Shown: positions 1 through 6,034 of the stretch, in pieces
Layout of the letters: each line of letters starts with the position of its first letter
Position numbering within the stretch: position 1 is the stretch's first letter
From: Defluviicoccus vanus
Lineage (GTDB): Bacteria; Pseudomonadota; Alphaproteobacteria; Rhodospirillales; Defluviicoccaceae
DNA: 8,931 nucleotides
Direction: 5' to 3'
Assembly (NCBI RefSeq): GCF_014672695.1
Contig: NZ_CP053923.1
Location: 1,957,139 to 1,966,069 of the forward strand
Position numbers and translations under genes: made by a program
Notes under the pieces: generated by a model
Seen by the model: only the letters and a program-made list of their open reading frames with translations
What the model was told of the DNA's origin: nothing
Databases searched by the model: none

Positions 1-1
1 A

Positions 2-493
2 CTTCCCGATAGCAACCTTGTTGCGATCAAAGTTGGTTCGATCCGGCGGGTGATTTGCGGCAGTCCCGGCTATTTCGCCGAACGCGGCACACCGAGCAGC
101 CCTGGTGACCTTGATGCCCTCGCTTGCATCACGTTCGAAAGGCTGACGCCTGCAAACACATGGAACTTTACGATCGACGGACGTGACGCTTCTGTCGCTA
201 TCCGCGCGCGCCTGATCGTCAATACCGCCGAGGCAGCCATAGACGCGGCCGCAGCGGGGCTGGGAATCACCCGTGTGCTTTCCTACCAGATCGCCGATCG
301 AGTGCGGGCCGGAACGCTCGTGGTGGCACTAGAAACGTTCGAGCCACCGCCTTCGCCCGTCAGTCTCGTCTACGCCGGCCAGCGGCTGCTGCCGCAAAAG
401 CTGCGCGCTTTCCTTGATTTCGCAGCACCACGATTGAAGTTCGAGTTATTGCACGACGCAGGCTGGGGCCCCGCCCGTCCGGCTCAGCGTTGA
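2..493 (+). CDS. LysR-family transcriptional regulator, C-terminal fragment (5' end outside window)
   Basis: The frame is open from the first bases of the window and ends at TGA 491-493, giving 163 residues. It reads as the LysR substrate-binding domain: an opening of the DSNLVAIKVGSIRRVICGSP type, then PGYFAERGTP, then VNTAEAAIDAAAAGLGITRVLSYQ, and finally QRLLPQKLRAFLDFAAPRLK. These are the usual signatures of the second half of the effector-binding domain in alphaproteobacterial LysR regulators. The N-terminal winged helix-turn-helix must lie upstream of the window. LysR proteins bind DNA as tetramers and change promoter contacts when a small ligand binds this domain; the ligand cannot be told from sequence here. 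The GTG at position 50 is internal, not a start, because the homologous domain continues upstream of it. The last 20 or so residues after APRLK are a non-conserved tail. The target is not evident, since the next gene is 700 nt away. Confidence 0.9.
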   Translation, partial: LPDSNLVAIKVGSIRRVICGSPGYFAERGTPSSPGDLDALACITFERLTPANTWNFTIDGRDASVAIRARLIVNTAEAAIDAAAAGLGITRVLSYQIADRVRAGTLVVALETFEPPPSPVSLVYAGQRLLPQKLRAFLDFAAPRLKFELLHDAGWGPARPAQR

Positions 494-534
494 AGAAGAG
501 CCTCAGCTCCACGCCCTTTGTTGGGTTGTTTCCC

Positions 535-561
535 AGTGGCGCGCTTGCGGCGAAAGCCACT
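535..561 (+). terminator. possible hairpin terminator after the LysR gene
   Basis: AGTGGC (535-540) is perfectly complementary to GCCACT (556-561), separated by 15 nt, starting 41 nt after the regulator's stop codon. There is no run of T after the stem, so factor-independent termination is doubtful. The position fits a gene end, but the stem is short. Confidence 0.25.
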
Positions 562-575
562 CAGACCAGCAATGG

Positions 576-693
576 CGATCGAGCCCGTAGTTGGCGATCC
601 GCAACTTTTTACAGTGGGCCCGACGATGCGAATTAGCGCCACTTGCCGGTTTTCTCGCCAACGACGCTACCGAAGGTAGAGCGGGCTCGATCG
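576..693. ncRNA. 118-nt self-complementary element; candidate structured RNA or miniature palindromic repeat
   Basis: Several nested complementary segments lie in order. Outer stem: CGATCGAGCCCG (576-587) with CGGGCTCGATCG (682-693), 12 bp perfect. Second stem: GTTGGCGA (590-597) with TCGCCAAC (655-662), 8 bp perfect. Third: CCGCAA (599-604) with TTG-C-CGG (643-649), 6 bp with one bulged C. Inner stem: GTGG (614-617) with CCAC (639-642). A side hairpin CTACC-GAA-GGTAG (667-679) sits between the second and outer stems on the right. Together this gives about 30 pairs plus a 5-bp branch, like a three-way-junction RNA or a MITE-like imperfect palindrome. No protein reading frame here looks real. 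I see no T-run and no clear target-site duplication, so neither an sRNA with its own terminator nor a mobile element is proven. Strand is undetermined. The symmetry is seen directly; the function is inferred. Confidence 0.4.
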
Positions 694-707
694 TCAAGAG
701 GATCGAG
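686..707. repeat. 7-bp inverted repeat that competes with the outer stem of the 576-693 element
   Basis: CTCGATC (686-692) pairs with GATCGAG (701-707) across an 8-nt loop. The same CTCGATC is part of the right arm of the 12-bp stem with 576-587, so the two structures exclude each other in RNA. GATCGAG therefore occurs twice, on either side of a single CTCGATC. Confidence 0.4.
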
Positions 708-789
708 AGACGGTTCGCTTCGTCCCCATCAACACTGCGAAGGCAAAGGCAACGGCGGGTGCATGACGCTACCCGACCGAAGCCTCATG

Positions 790-809
790 GCAATGACGAG
801 CCGTCATGC
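790..809. repeat. short hairpin (6 bp plus 2 bp past a bulge)
   Basis: ATGACG (793-798) and CGTCAT (802-807) form a perfect 6-bp stem around the triloop AGC. GC 790-791 with GC 808-809 adds two pairs past a bulged A792. It sits at the edge where composition switches to AT-rich. No T-run follows. It could be a protein-binding dyad or chance. Confidence 0.25.
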
Positions 810-819
810 TCTCGTTAAG

Positions 820-1085
820 CAACAAAACATAGTATAACGACAAAATAACGACACATTAACTAATACAAAACGACGGATAGAAGACATATAGATCAGCCTT
901 GACTTACCATACCGCCGCGCTCATCATTATAAATAGCTGAAGGAAGACGTCATTAATGGACAATAATAACGCACACTAAAGCATTAATTTGCTCAATATG
1001 CGTTATAAGCGTGGACGACGAACAAATAAAAATATCAATCGACTTATAGTTCTTCGTTAAAGTGTCAAAGCCTTCTGATACGCAG
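820..1085. other. AT-rich intergenic island without a gene
   Basis: Composition falls to roughly one third G+C here (20 of 60 bases in 841-900), against well over 60 percent in the kup, ispG and hisS genes. No plausible reading frame is present. Inside is a direct repeat TAACGACA at 835-842 and 846-853, spaced exactly 11 nt, about one helical turn. The island lies directly upstream of the IHF-like site and promoter of the secreted-protein gene, so an upstream control region or a silenced, horizontally acquired stretch are both possible. This is inference from composition and position only. Confidence 0.5.
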
Positions 1086-1086
1086 C

Positions 1087-1099
1087 CAATCGCTTGATA
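1087..1099 (-). promoter_or_regulatory. IHF-consensus match upstream of the secreted-protein promoter
   Basis: CAATCGCTTGATA (1087-1099) is, on the minus strand, TATCAAGCGATTG, a full match to the classical IHF consensus WATCAANNNNTTR. It ends two bases before the proposed -35 box. The flanking A/T tract seen at strong IHF sites would be expected beyond 1099 on this orientation, and that side is not AT-rich, so binding strength is uncertain. About one such match in tens of kilobases is expected by chance. Confidence 0.3.
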
Positions 1100-1101
1100 C
1101 G

Positions 1102-1130
1102 TTGGCATGAATGCTCAGCGCGCCTATTTT
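1102..1130 (+). promoter_or_regulatory. sigma70-like promoter for the secreted-protein gene
   Basis: TTGGCA (1102-1107, 5 of 6 to TTGACA) and TATTTT (1125-1130, 4 of 6 to TATAAT) are separated by exactly 17 nt. Transcription would begin near 1137 and leave a leader of about 59 nt before the ATG at 1196. It is the best promoter match in this intergenic region. Confidence 0.45.
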
Positions 1131-1195
1131 GTCTGTATTTTGGGGCTTCTAACTTCACAGGGGGAATTGATCTATGCTCTTGGGAGACACAGAAT

Positions 1196-1780
1196 ATGAG
1201 CACGAGAAACCGTTCCTTACTTATCGCGGCTGGCGCGGCATCCGCACTTCTTGCACTTTCCATTGAACCGGCAATGGCTGGCTCCCGCATATGGGATAAT
1301 ACTTCCTCGACATGCGGATCCCTCAACTGTTCATCCCTGACAATCCCGGGGACCGTAACAAATCCGGCAAGCAATAACGACCCGTTCGAGATCCAGGTCT
1401 ATGCCGCGGCCAACCAATGTCTTCGCCTCGAGGTGACGCAGTCGGTTCAGAACATCGACCTCGAGATGGTCGTCCGGGCGCCGAACGGCAGCATTTACCA
1501 CCGTAACGACGATGGCTCTGGTGGCGGCGTGTTCGCCAACCCCGTAGTCAAGATCAATGGCACACCGAATGCGGGCTGGTATTCCGTTTCCATCAACCAT
1601 TGGCTTGGAACTGCATCCTACGCCGACTTTGTCATGCTCTATGGGCGCTACAATGTGAACAACATCAACTGCTCCGGTGCCACAGCGCCCGCCTCGGCGC
1701 AGCAAGCCGATGCCGCCCCGGTAAAAGTGGACACCCCTTCCCGACCGCTGGTCCCCGGCCAAGGCACAGTGTCCAAATAA
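1196..1780 (+). CDS. small exported protein of unknown function with a beta-rich, PPC-like core
   Basis: 194 residues. I place the start at ATG 1196 because GGGAGA (1182-1187) sits 8 nt upstream and because the N-terminus is then a clean signal peptide: MSTRNR, a hydrophobic stretch (about 8-22), then AMA at 26-28 with likely cleavage after Ala28. The frame extends upstream to 1094 but that part does not look coding. The mature protein has four cysteines (40, 45, 75, 159), which could form two disulfides outside the cytoplasm. Residues about 62-152 alternate in a beta-sheet pattern (FEIQVYAA, CLRLEVTQ, IDLEMVVRAPNGSIYHRNDDGSGG, GWYSVSINHW, YADFVMLYGRYN). This resembles the pre-peptidase C-terminal (PPC) type beta-sandwich found on secreted proteins. 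The tail (161-194) is Ala/Pro-rich and probably disordered. No catalytic motif is visible. It appears monocistronic, with a promoter before it and a hairpin after it. The gene is convincing; the fold is a guess by pattern. Confidence 0.8.
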   Translation: MSTRNRSLLIAAGAASALLALSIEPAMAGSRIWDNTSSTCGSLNCSSLTIPGTVTNPASNNDPFEIQVYAAANQCLRLEVTQSVQNIDLEMVVRAPNGSIYHRNDDGSGGGVFANPVVKINGTPNAGWYSVSINHWLGTASYADFVMLYGRYNVNNINCSGATAPASAQQADAAPVKVDTPSRPLVPGQGTVSK

Positions 1781-1816
1781 GCTGACTGTTCGTCCTCATC
1801 AGTTCGTCCACGAAAC

Positions 1817-1849
1817 GGCGTGCGGTGCATCACATGTGTTCCGCACGCC
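1817..1849 (+). terminator. hairpin after the secreted-protein gene
   Basis: GGCGTGCGG (1817-1825) and CCGCACGCC (1841-1849) form a perfect 9-bp GC-rich stem around a 15-nt loop, 36 nt after the stop codon. The bases after it (ACCCTTAACG) lack a U-tract, so it may work with Rho or protect the 3' end rather than terminate alone. Confidence 0.5.
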
Positions 1850-2192
1850 ACCCTTAACGAACCTCTGCCGCCGCTACCAGGCTGCAGGGAAAGCCAGCTA
1901 CGTACGATCATTCTCGTTCTATTTGCTCGTGAAGTACCGAAGCCGCTCGCTGCTCTCGCGTTAGTCGAAGTCAAATAGCCGCTTTATTTGTGTGCCTCAC
2001 CATCTCGCATGAAGCTTCAAGCTTACGGATGGCAAAGAGTGCGGAAACGAAGTTTAGCAATGTTCGCAGATATTCTGGCGATCGGCGATTCGCTTCTGGT
2101 AGAAGATTATGCGCTTGGCGAATGCATCGCGGCAGCAGACGACCGGCAGGAAATATCAGGGATGGTGTTCAGGGCGGTCGTAACGCCGAGAA

Positions 2193-2212
2193 TTGCCGCC
2201 GCACTGCGGCAA
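2193..2212. repeat. 7-bp perfect inverted repeat
   Basis: TTGCCGC (2193-2199) pairs with GCGGCAA (2206-2212) across a 6-nt loop CGCACT. There is no T-run on either side that would make it a standard terminator. Its role is unknown. Confidence 0.3.
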
Positions 2213-2335
2213 CACCTCCCGCCATTTAAACCCGGCTCCACCCCACGCTAAACACCGTTTCGCGTCAGCGCACCCTGTCAATCGCCTCACATTCCCTAAA
2301 CCGGGCATCAGTGAGCCATCGGAGCGCACTATTTT

Positions 2336-2366
2336 GCGCAGCATGCTGTGCAATTGCGCTCATGCT
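2336..2366. repeat. cluster of nested palindromes
   Basis: GCGCAGCATGCTGTGC (2336-2351) is a palindrome with one mismatched pair around the perfect core CAGCATGCTG (2339-2348). GCAATTGC (2350-2357) is a second perfect palindrome overlapping its end. AGCATG (2340-2345) is also the reverse complement of CATGCT (2361-2366), placing GCAATTGC near the centre of a larger dyad. This could be an operator-like array or a chance cluster. Confidence 0.3.
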
Positions 2367-2582
2367 TCGACGCCAAGCCTGCTGAGACAGCCTCGCAATA
2401 TTTTGTTTCGCCGCGTTCATGATTGCGCATCGTGCTTGATCGCATCCGTGATAGGGTTGCGGTCCTTTGGTGAAGTGATGTGTTGGCGGTCGGTCATGAC
2501 AATGAACGCCTCGCCCGCCACTTTTTCCGGCACCGCAGCAATGCTGATGGTGGGTTCGGACCACTCCCCGCAAATGAACGAC

Positions 2583-2597
2583 AGGAGTATTACAGTG
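2583..2597 (+). promoter_or_regulatory. ribosome binding site that sets a GTG start
   Basis: AGGAG (2583-2587) is followed after 7 nt by GTG 2595. The in-frame ATGs at 2541 and 2574 lie upstream of this site and lack one of their own, so GTG 2595 is preferred. Confidence 0.6.
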
Positions 2598-2975
2598 CTG
2601 TTTCCAGGCGGCTTTACGTTCGCTAATTTCGTGGCCGATGTCTTTACTGTATTTATATTTATCCTCTGGTTATGGTTGTTCATAACCGTGGCCAGCGACC
2701 TGTTTCGCCGCAAGGACGTATCCGGCTGGGGCAAGGTCCTCTGGGTCATCTTGCTGGTCATCCTGCCCTACATCGGTGTCTTCGCTTATCTGCTCACGCA
2801 AGGTCGTGGCATGGCCGAGCGGAATCAGGCGCGAAGCCTCGAAGCGCGGGACAATTTGCGTCAGATCGTCGGCTTCAGCGCTGCCGACGAGATCGAGAAG
2901 TTGGATCGGCTCAAGGCGTCCGGCTCCATCTCCGATCAGGAATATGGACGCCTGCGGGCGCGCGTGCTGCAGTAG
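2595..2975 (+). CDS. small membrane protein with PLDc_N-like helices and a C-terminal SHOCT domain
   Basis: 126 residues from GTG 2595. Two membrane helices are clear, at about 13-33 and 47-68, joined by the short polar segment SDLFRRKDVSGWGKVLW. This D-L-F ... S-G-W-G-K-x-L-W pattern is typical of the phospholipase D nuclease N-terminal (PLDc_N) type membrane segment, which here stands without any phospholipase domain. After TQGRGMAERN comes a linker, then a SHOCT (short C-terminal) domain at about 98-124 (EIEKLDRLKASGSISDQEYGRLRARVL), whose L-x-x-G-x-I-x-x-x-E-Y/F core is intact. SHOCT domains are thought to mediate oligomerisation; the cellular role of this family is not established. Starting at GTG makes the N-terminus short, as in other family members. 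It lies 149 nt before kup on the same strand, so cotranscription is possible but unproven. Confidence 0.88.
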   Translation: MLFPGGFTFANFVADVFTVFIFILWLWLFITVASDLFRRKDVSGWGKVLWVILLVILPYIGVFAYLLTQGRGMAERNQARSLEARDNLRQIVGFSAADEIEKLDRLKASGSISDQEYGRLRARVLQ

Positions 2976-3124
2976 CGAGCCATCAACGTTGCTGCATGCC
3001 AGATCTGTTGCAAAGCCATTGGAATATGATGGAGATTTAACGTAGCCTGTTTCGCTGGTGCAATATCAGGGCTGTGCTCATCCGTGATTTAGTGCGGGCC
3101 ATTGCGGAAGCGGAACTCGGTGAA

Positions 3125-5143
3125 ATGAAAAACACTTTTGGCAATTCGAGCCGCCATGACGACGACGGACTGGCCATCGCTCATGTTGCGCGCGCACGCG
3201 CAGCTGCTGTCGCCGCAACCACCACATCGGCGCTAAGCCGGGGCGACGCGATTGCTGCCGGCACCGTCCATGCTTCCGGGCATGACGGTGCCAACGCCAA
3301 GGTGATGCCGCTGGCGCTGGCCGCCATCGGCATCGTCTATGGCGATATCGGCACCAGCCCGCTTTATACCCTGAAGGAATGCCTCAGCGGCGTCCACGGC
3401 ATCGGCGCCGGACGGGAAAGCGTCCTTGGCATCCTGTCGCTGGTGCTGTGGGCTTTGATCCTCGTCGTCACCGTCAAGTACGTGCTGTTTATTATGCGCG
3501 CTGACAACCGCGGTGAGGGCGGCATTCTGGCGCTGATGTCGCTGGCGCAGACGGCCAGCCCGCACCGCTCGATGCTGGTGGTCGCCGCCGGCCTGCTCGG
3601 CTCAGCGCTGTTCTTCGGCGACGGCATCATCACCCCCGCCATCTCGGTGCTGAGCGCCGTCGAAGGCATTGAAATTGCCGCCCCTAGCCTCGCCGAATAC
3701 GTGGTGCCGGCGGCAATCGGCATCCTCGTCGCCCTGTTCGCGGTGCAGCGCCACGGCACCGCTGCTGTCGGCCGGCTGTTCGGCCCGATCATGGTGCTGT
3801 GGTTCGCCACCCTGGCGATCCTGGGTGTTGTCCAACTTGTTGCCAATCCAAGCGTCCTTGCGGCGGTCGATCCGCGCTACGCCGTCAGCTTCTTCGCCAC
3901 CCACGGCCTCATCGGCTTCCTAGCGCTTGGCGCCGTCGTTCTCGCCGTTACCGGCGGCGAGGCGCTGTACGCCGACATGGGCCATTTCGGCGCCCGTCCC
4001 GTCCGCCTCGCCTGGATCGCCTTCGTCCTGCCCAGCCTCGCCCTCAATTATCTCGGCCAGGGGGCGCTGGTCCTGGCACACCCCGAAGCCGCCAGCAACC
4101 CATTCTACCTTCTTGCCCCCGGCTGGGCACTGCTGCCGCTGGTGGCGCTGGCGACGATGGCAACGGTCATCGCCTCGCAGGCGGTGATTTCCGGCGCCTA
4201 CTCGCTAACGCAGCAAGCGATCCAGCTCGGCTTCTGCCCGCGGATGGAGATCCGCCATACCTCCGAACATCAGCAGGGGCAGATCTACATGCCCGAGGTC
4301 AACGAGCGGTTGTTGATCGGCGTCGTCGCCCTGGTTCTGCTATTCCGCTCCTCCGGCAACCTCGCTAACGCCTATGGTATCGCCGTGACCGGGACGATGA
4401 CGGCAACGACGCTTCTCGCCTGGGTCGTCGTCCGCCGCGTCTGGCACTGGTCAGCCTTACCGGCGGTGGTGGTCGTCGGTGCCTTCCTGGCCATCGATCT
4501 CGCCTTCCTCGGCGCCAACCTGATGAAGGTGCACGAAGGCGGCTGGATTCCGCTGGCACTCGCCGGCCTGCTCTGCTTCCTGATGACCACCTGGCGGCGC
4601 GGCAGGATCACCCTCGCCCAACAGCTGCGCGAGGACAGCATTCCGATTTCGACCTTCCTCGACCGGCTGCACCGCAACACGCCGGTGCGCGTCGGCGGTA
4701 CCGCCATCTATCTGACCCGCCACACCGACATGCTGCCCAATGCCCTACTCTACAACCTCAAGCACAACAAGGTGATGCACGATCGGGTGGTGCTGCTGAC
4801 GGTGGAAAACGTCGATGTGCCGCGGGTGGCGGAAGCCGAACGGCTGCGAATGGAAACGTTGCGCCCGGATCTGCTGCGCATCTTCGTCCGCTACGGCTTC
4901 ATGGAGATCCCCGACATCCCGCAGGCGGTAGCCGACTGCAGCCGCTTTGGCCTCTATTTCCGTCCCGAGGAAACCTCCTATTTCCTCGGCCGGGAAAACC
5001 TGATCCCCGCCACCCACCCGCCGTTTTCGCGCCTGCGCGAGCGGTTCTTCATCATCCTCTCGCGCAACTCGGTCAGCGCCACGGACTTCTTCCGTATCCC
5101 TCCCGACCGGGTGGTCGAATTGGGGGCGCAAGTTCCGATCTGA
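3125..5143 (+). CDS. kup: Kup-type low-affinity potassium uptake transporter
   Basis: 672 residues from ATG 3125, with GGAA at 3112-3115 as a possible ribosome site; a GTG at 3074 would add 17 residues. The protein takes up K+ across the inner membrane, probably by H+ symport. Family signatures are present throughout: AAIGIVYGDIGTSPLYTL (about 66-83), FIMRADNRGEGGI, GDGIITPAISVLSAVEG, ALYADMGHFG, LNYLGQGAL, IASQAVISGAYSLTQQA, YGIAVTGTM. The C-terminal cytosolic part carries NLKHNKVMHDRVVLLT and ends IPPDRVVELGAQVPI, closely like the E. coli Kup C-terminus, so the gene is complete. E. coli Kup has 622 residues. Most of the extra length is an Ala/Thr-rich N-terminal tail of about 60 residues before the first helix, which may mean the true start lies further in. 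Roughly a dozen hydrophobic segments follow. No riboswitch was recognised upstream. Confidence 0.95.
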   Translation: MKNTFGNSSRHDDDGLAIAHVARARAAAVAATTTSALSRGDAIAAGTVHASGHDGANAKVMPLALAAIGIVYGDIGTSPLYTLKECLSGVHGIGAGRESVLGILSLVLWALILVVTVKYVLFIMRADNRGEGGILALMSLAQTASPHRSMLVVAAGLLGSALFFGDGIITPAISVLSAVEGIEIAAPSLAEYVVPAAIGILVALFAVQRHGTAAVGRLFGPIMVLWFATLAILGVVQLVANPSVLAAVDPRYAVSFFATHGLIGFLALGAVVLAVTGGEALYADMGHFGARPVRLAWIAFVLPSLALNYLGQGALVLAHPEAASNPFYLLAPGWALLPLVALATMATVIASQAVISGAYSLTQQAIQLGFCPRMEIRHTSEHQQGQIYMPEVNERLLIGVVALVLLFRSSGNLANAYGIAVTGTMTATTLLAWVVVRRVWHWSALPAVVVVGAFLAIDLAFLGANLMKVHEGGWIPLALAGLLCFLMTTWRRGRITLAQQLREDSIPISTFLDRLHRNTPVRVGGTAIYLTRHTDMLPNALLYNLKHNKVMHDRVVLLTVENVDVPRVAEAERLRMETLRPDLLRIFVRYGFMEIPDIPQAVADCSRFGLYFRPEETSYFLGRENLIPATHPPFSRLRERFFIILSRNSVSATDFFRIPPDRVVELGAQVPI

Positions 5144-5267
5144 GAACCCGGCCGCGCGTGAGCTGCGCGATTTAAGCGGACCGTGACGTTGTCCGGATAC
5201 AGACAGAACAGAGCCACGGAATGCCTTGGACGGCCATCAGGCGGCCAACCTATCGGCGCGACGGACT

Positions 5268-5291
5268 GATGTCTGCATTCGATGCGACATC
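5268..5291 (-). terminator. hairpin in the kup / DUF2270 convergent gap
   Basis: GATGTC (5268-5273) plus GCAT (5275-5278) pair with ATGC (5282-5285) plus GACATC (5286-5291). This makes a 10-bp stem with one bulged T and a TCG triloop. It lies 11 nt past the stop of the minus-strand DUF2270 gene and 124 nt past kup. No T-run follows on either strand. The position makes a terminator or 3'-end stabiliser for the minus-strand transcript the likeliest role. Confidence 0.4.
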
Positions 5292-5302
5292 TGACGCGTA
5301 CC

Positions 5303-6034
5303 TCAATACTGCTCGTTCCCGGCCAATGTGCGGAGGCGATCGGTGCCTGCGGCGAGGTCGGGGATACGCTGGACGCGCTTCAGCGGATGGAAAGTGAGGA
5401 CGCCTATGGCGACGAGACCGCCATAGAAGACGAGACCGGAAGCGAGAACCGCCGGGCCGGGAAGCGGACCTACGGAGGTGCGTTCCCACAGCTCGGCCAG
5501 CGTCGTCAGTGGTGTCGGGTGGACGGCGATCTTCGCCCAGTAACTCACCACCTGAATACCGAAGATCCAGCCGTAGTTGCGACGCAAGCGCAAGCCGATC
5601 GCATCGATGAGCGTGGTATGCAGCTGCATCCGCCGCAGGTCCGCCGCCAGCACCTGATTCCATTCGCGATCCTTGCGGCTGTCGCCGCCCACCAGCATCG
5701 GCTCATAGAAGTGATTTTCCAGCACCCGGACGCGCGTATTCCAGACGTCGAAAAACTGGTACCGCCGCGCTTCAAACAGCAGGAAGGCGGCGAGCAGGAA
5801 GGAAATGAGGACAATCGGCAACGGTGTAGCGGCAATATTGCTGAATGTCACCGACAGCGCGATCCCTGTGGTGACCACGGCCCAGTTGGACGTGGTATCA
5901 AGGCGGGTGCGCCAGACGGTGCTGCGATACATCTCGCCGCGATAAAGATGTGCCAGGGCGCCGATCTCGGCAGCATTGTAGTGGGAAGCGCCAAGGTAGG
6001 GGGACTGGTCGGTCGCACCGGCGTTCTCGGACAT
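5303..6034 (-). CDS. DUF2270 family integral membrane protein
   Basis: 243 residues from ATG at 6034-6032. This start is chosen because GGAGG lies 6 nt upstream; the frame stays open for another 70 codons upstream, but that part is not conserved-looking. The N-terminal segment ALAHLYRGEMYRSTVWRTRLDTTSNWAVVTT is the hallmark I associate with DUF2270. It is followed by a helix pair (about 51-67 and 73-90), the motif FEARRYQFFDVWNTRVRVLE (87-106), and a second hydrophobic pair (about 155-172 and 195-214). The central part (about 100-150) is charged and likely cytoplasmic. The family has no experimentally assigned function that I know of, so none is given. It converges with kup and diverges from ispG. 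Confidence 0.85.
   Translation of the reverse strand: MSENAGATDQSPYLGASHYNAAEIGALAHLYRGEMYRSTVWRTRLDTTSNWAVVTTGIALSVTFSNIAATPLPIVLISFLLAAFLLFEARRYQFFDVWNTRVRVLENHFYEPMLVGGDSRKDREWNQVLAADLRRMQLHTTLIDAIGLRLRRNYGWIFGIQVVSYWAKIAVHPTPLTTLAELWERTSVGPLPGPAVLASGLVFYGGLVAIGVLTFHPLKRVQRIPDLAAGTDRLRTLAGNEQY

Larger units (their letters stand above)
1850..2594. other. intergenic stretch with no convincing gene
   Basis: About 740 nt between the hairpin and the SHOCT-protein gene. Short open frames occur on both strands, for example 87 codons at 1988-2251 plus and 26 codons from ATG 2497 to 2417 on the minus strand. None has a good ribosome site, a recognisable domain or codon use like the neighbours. The stretch holds small dyads (2193-2212 and 2336-2366). 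It may contain decayed coding remnants, but nothing here can be assigned. Confidence 0.5.

Noticed and set aside
576..693. Reading the 12-bp inverted repeats as insertion-sequence ends
   Set aside because: There is no transposase or remnant between them, only 94 nt, and no direct target duplication outside. A non-autonomous element is still possible and is covered in the findings.
591..837. Two overlapping plus-strand open frames (591-818 and 643-837)
   Set aside because: They run through the self-complementary element, have no ribosome site and give Arg/Ser-rich translations without domain character; they are most likely chance frames.
1988..2251. 87-codon plus-strand open frame starting TTG
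   Set aside because: The middle part looks mildly protein-like (ADILAIGDSLLVEDYALGE), but there is no ribosome site at the TTG or at the internal ATGs and no recognisable family. At best it is a remnant.
2417..2497. 26-codon minus-strand frame (MTDRQHITSPKDRNPITDA...) upstream of the SHOCT gene
   Set aside because: Its composition is plausible, but the only purine-rich site is 11 nt away and nothing downstream on that strand would be led by it.
3008..3030. TATGAT as a -10 box for kup
   Set aside because: The hexamer matches 5 of 6, but no acceptable -35 lies 16-18 nt upstream and there is no extended -10 TG.
3233..5217. Long minus-strand and alternate-frame open frames across kup
   Set aside because: High-GC shadow frames; the Kup family signatures are continuous in one frame from start to stop.
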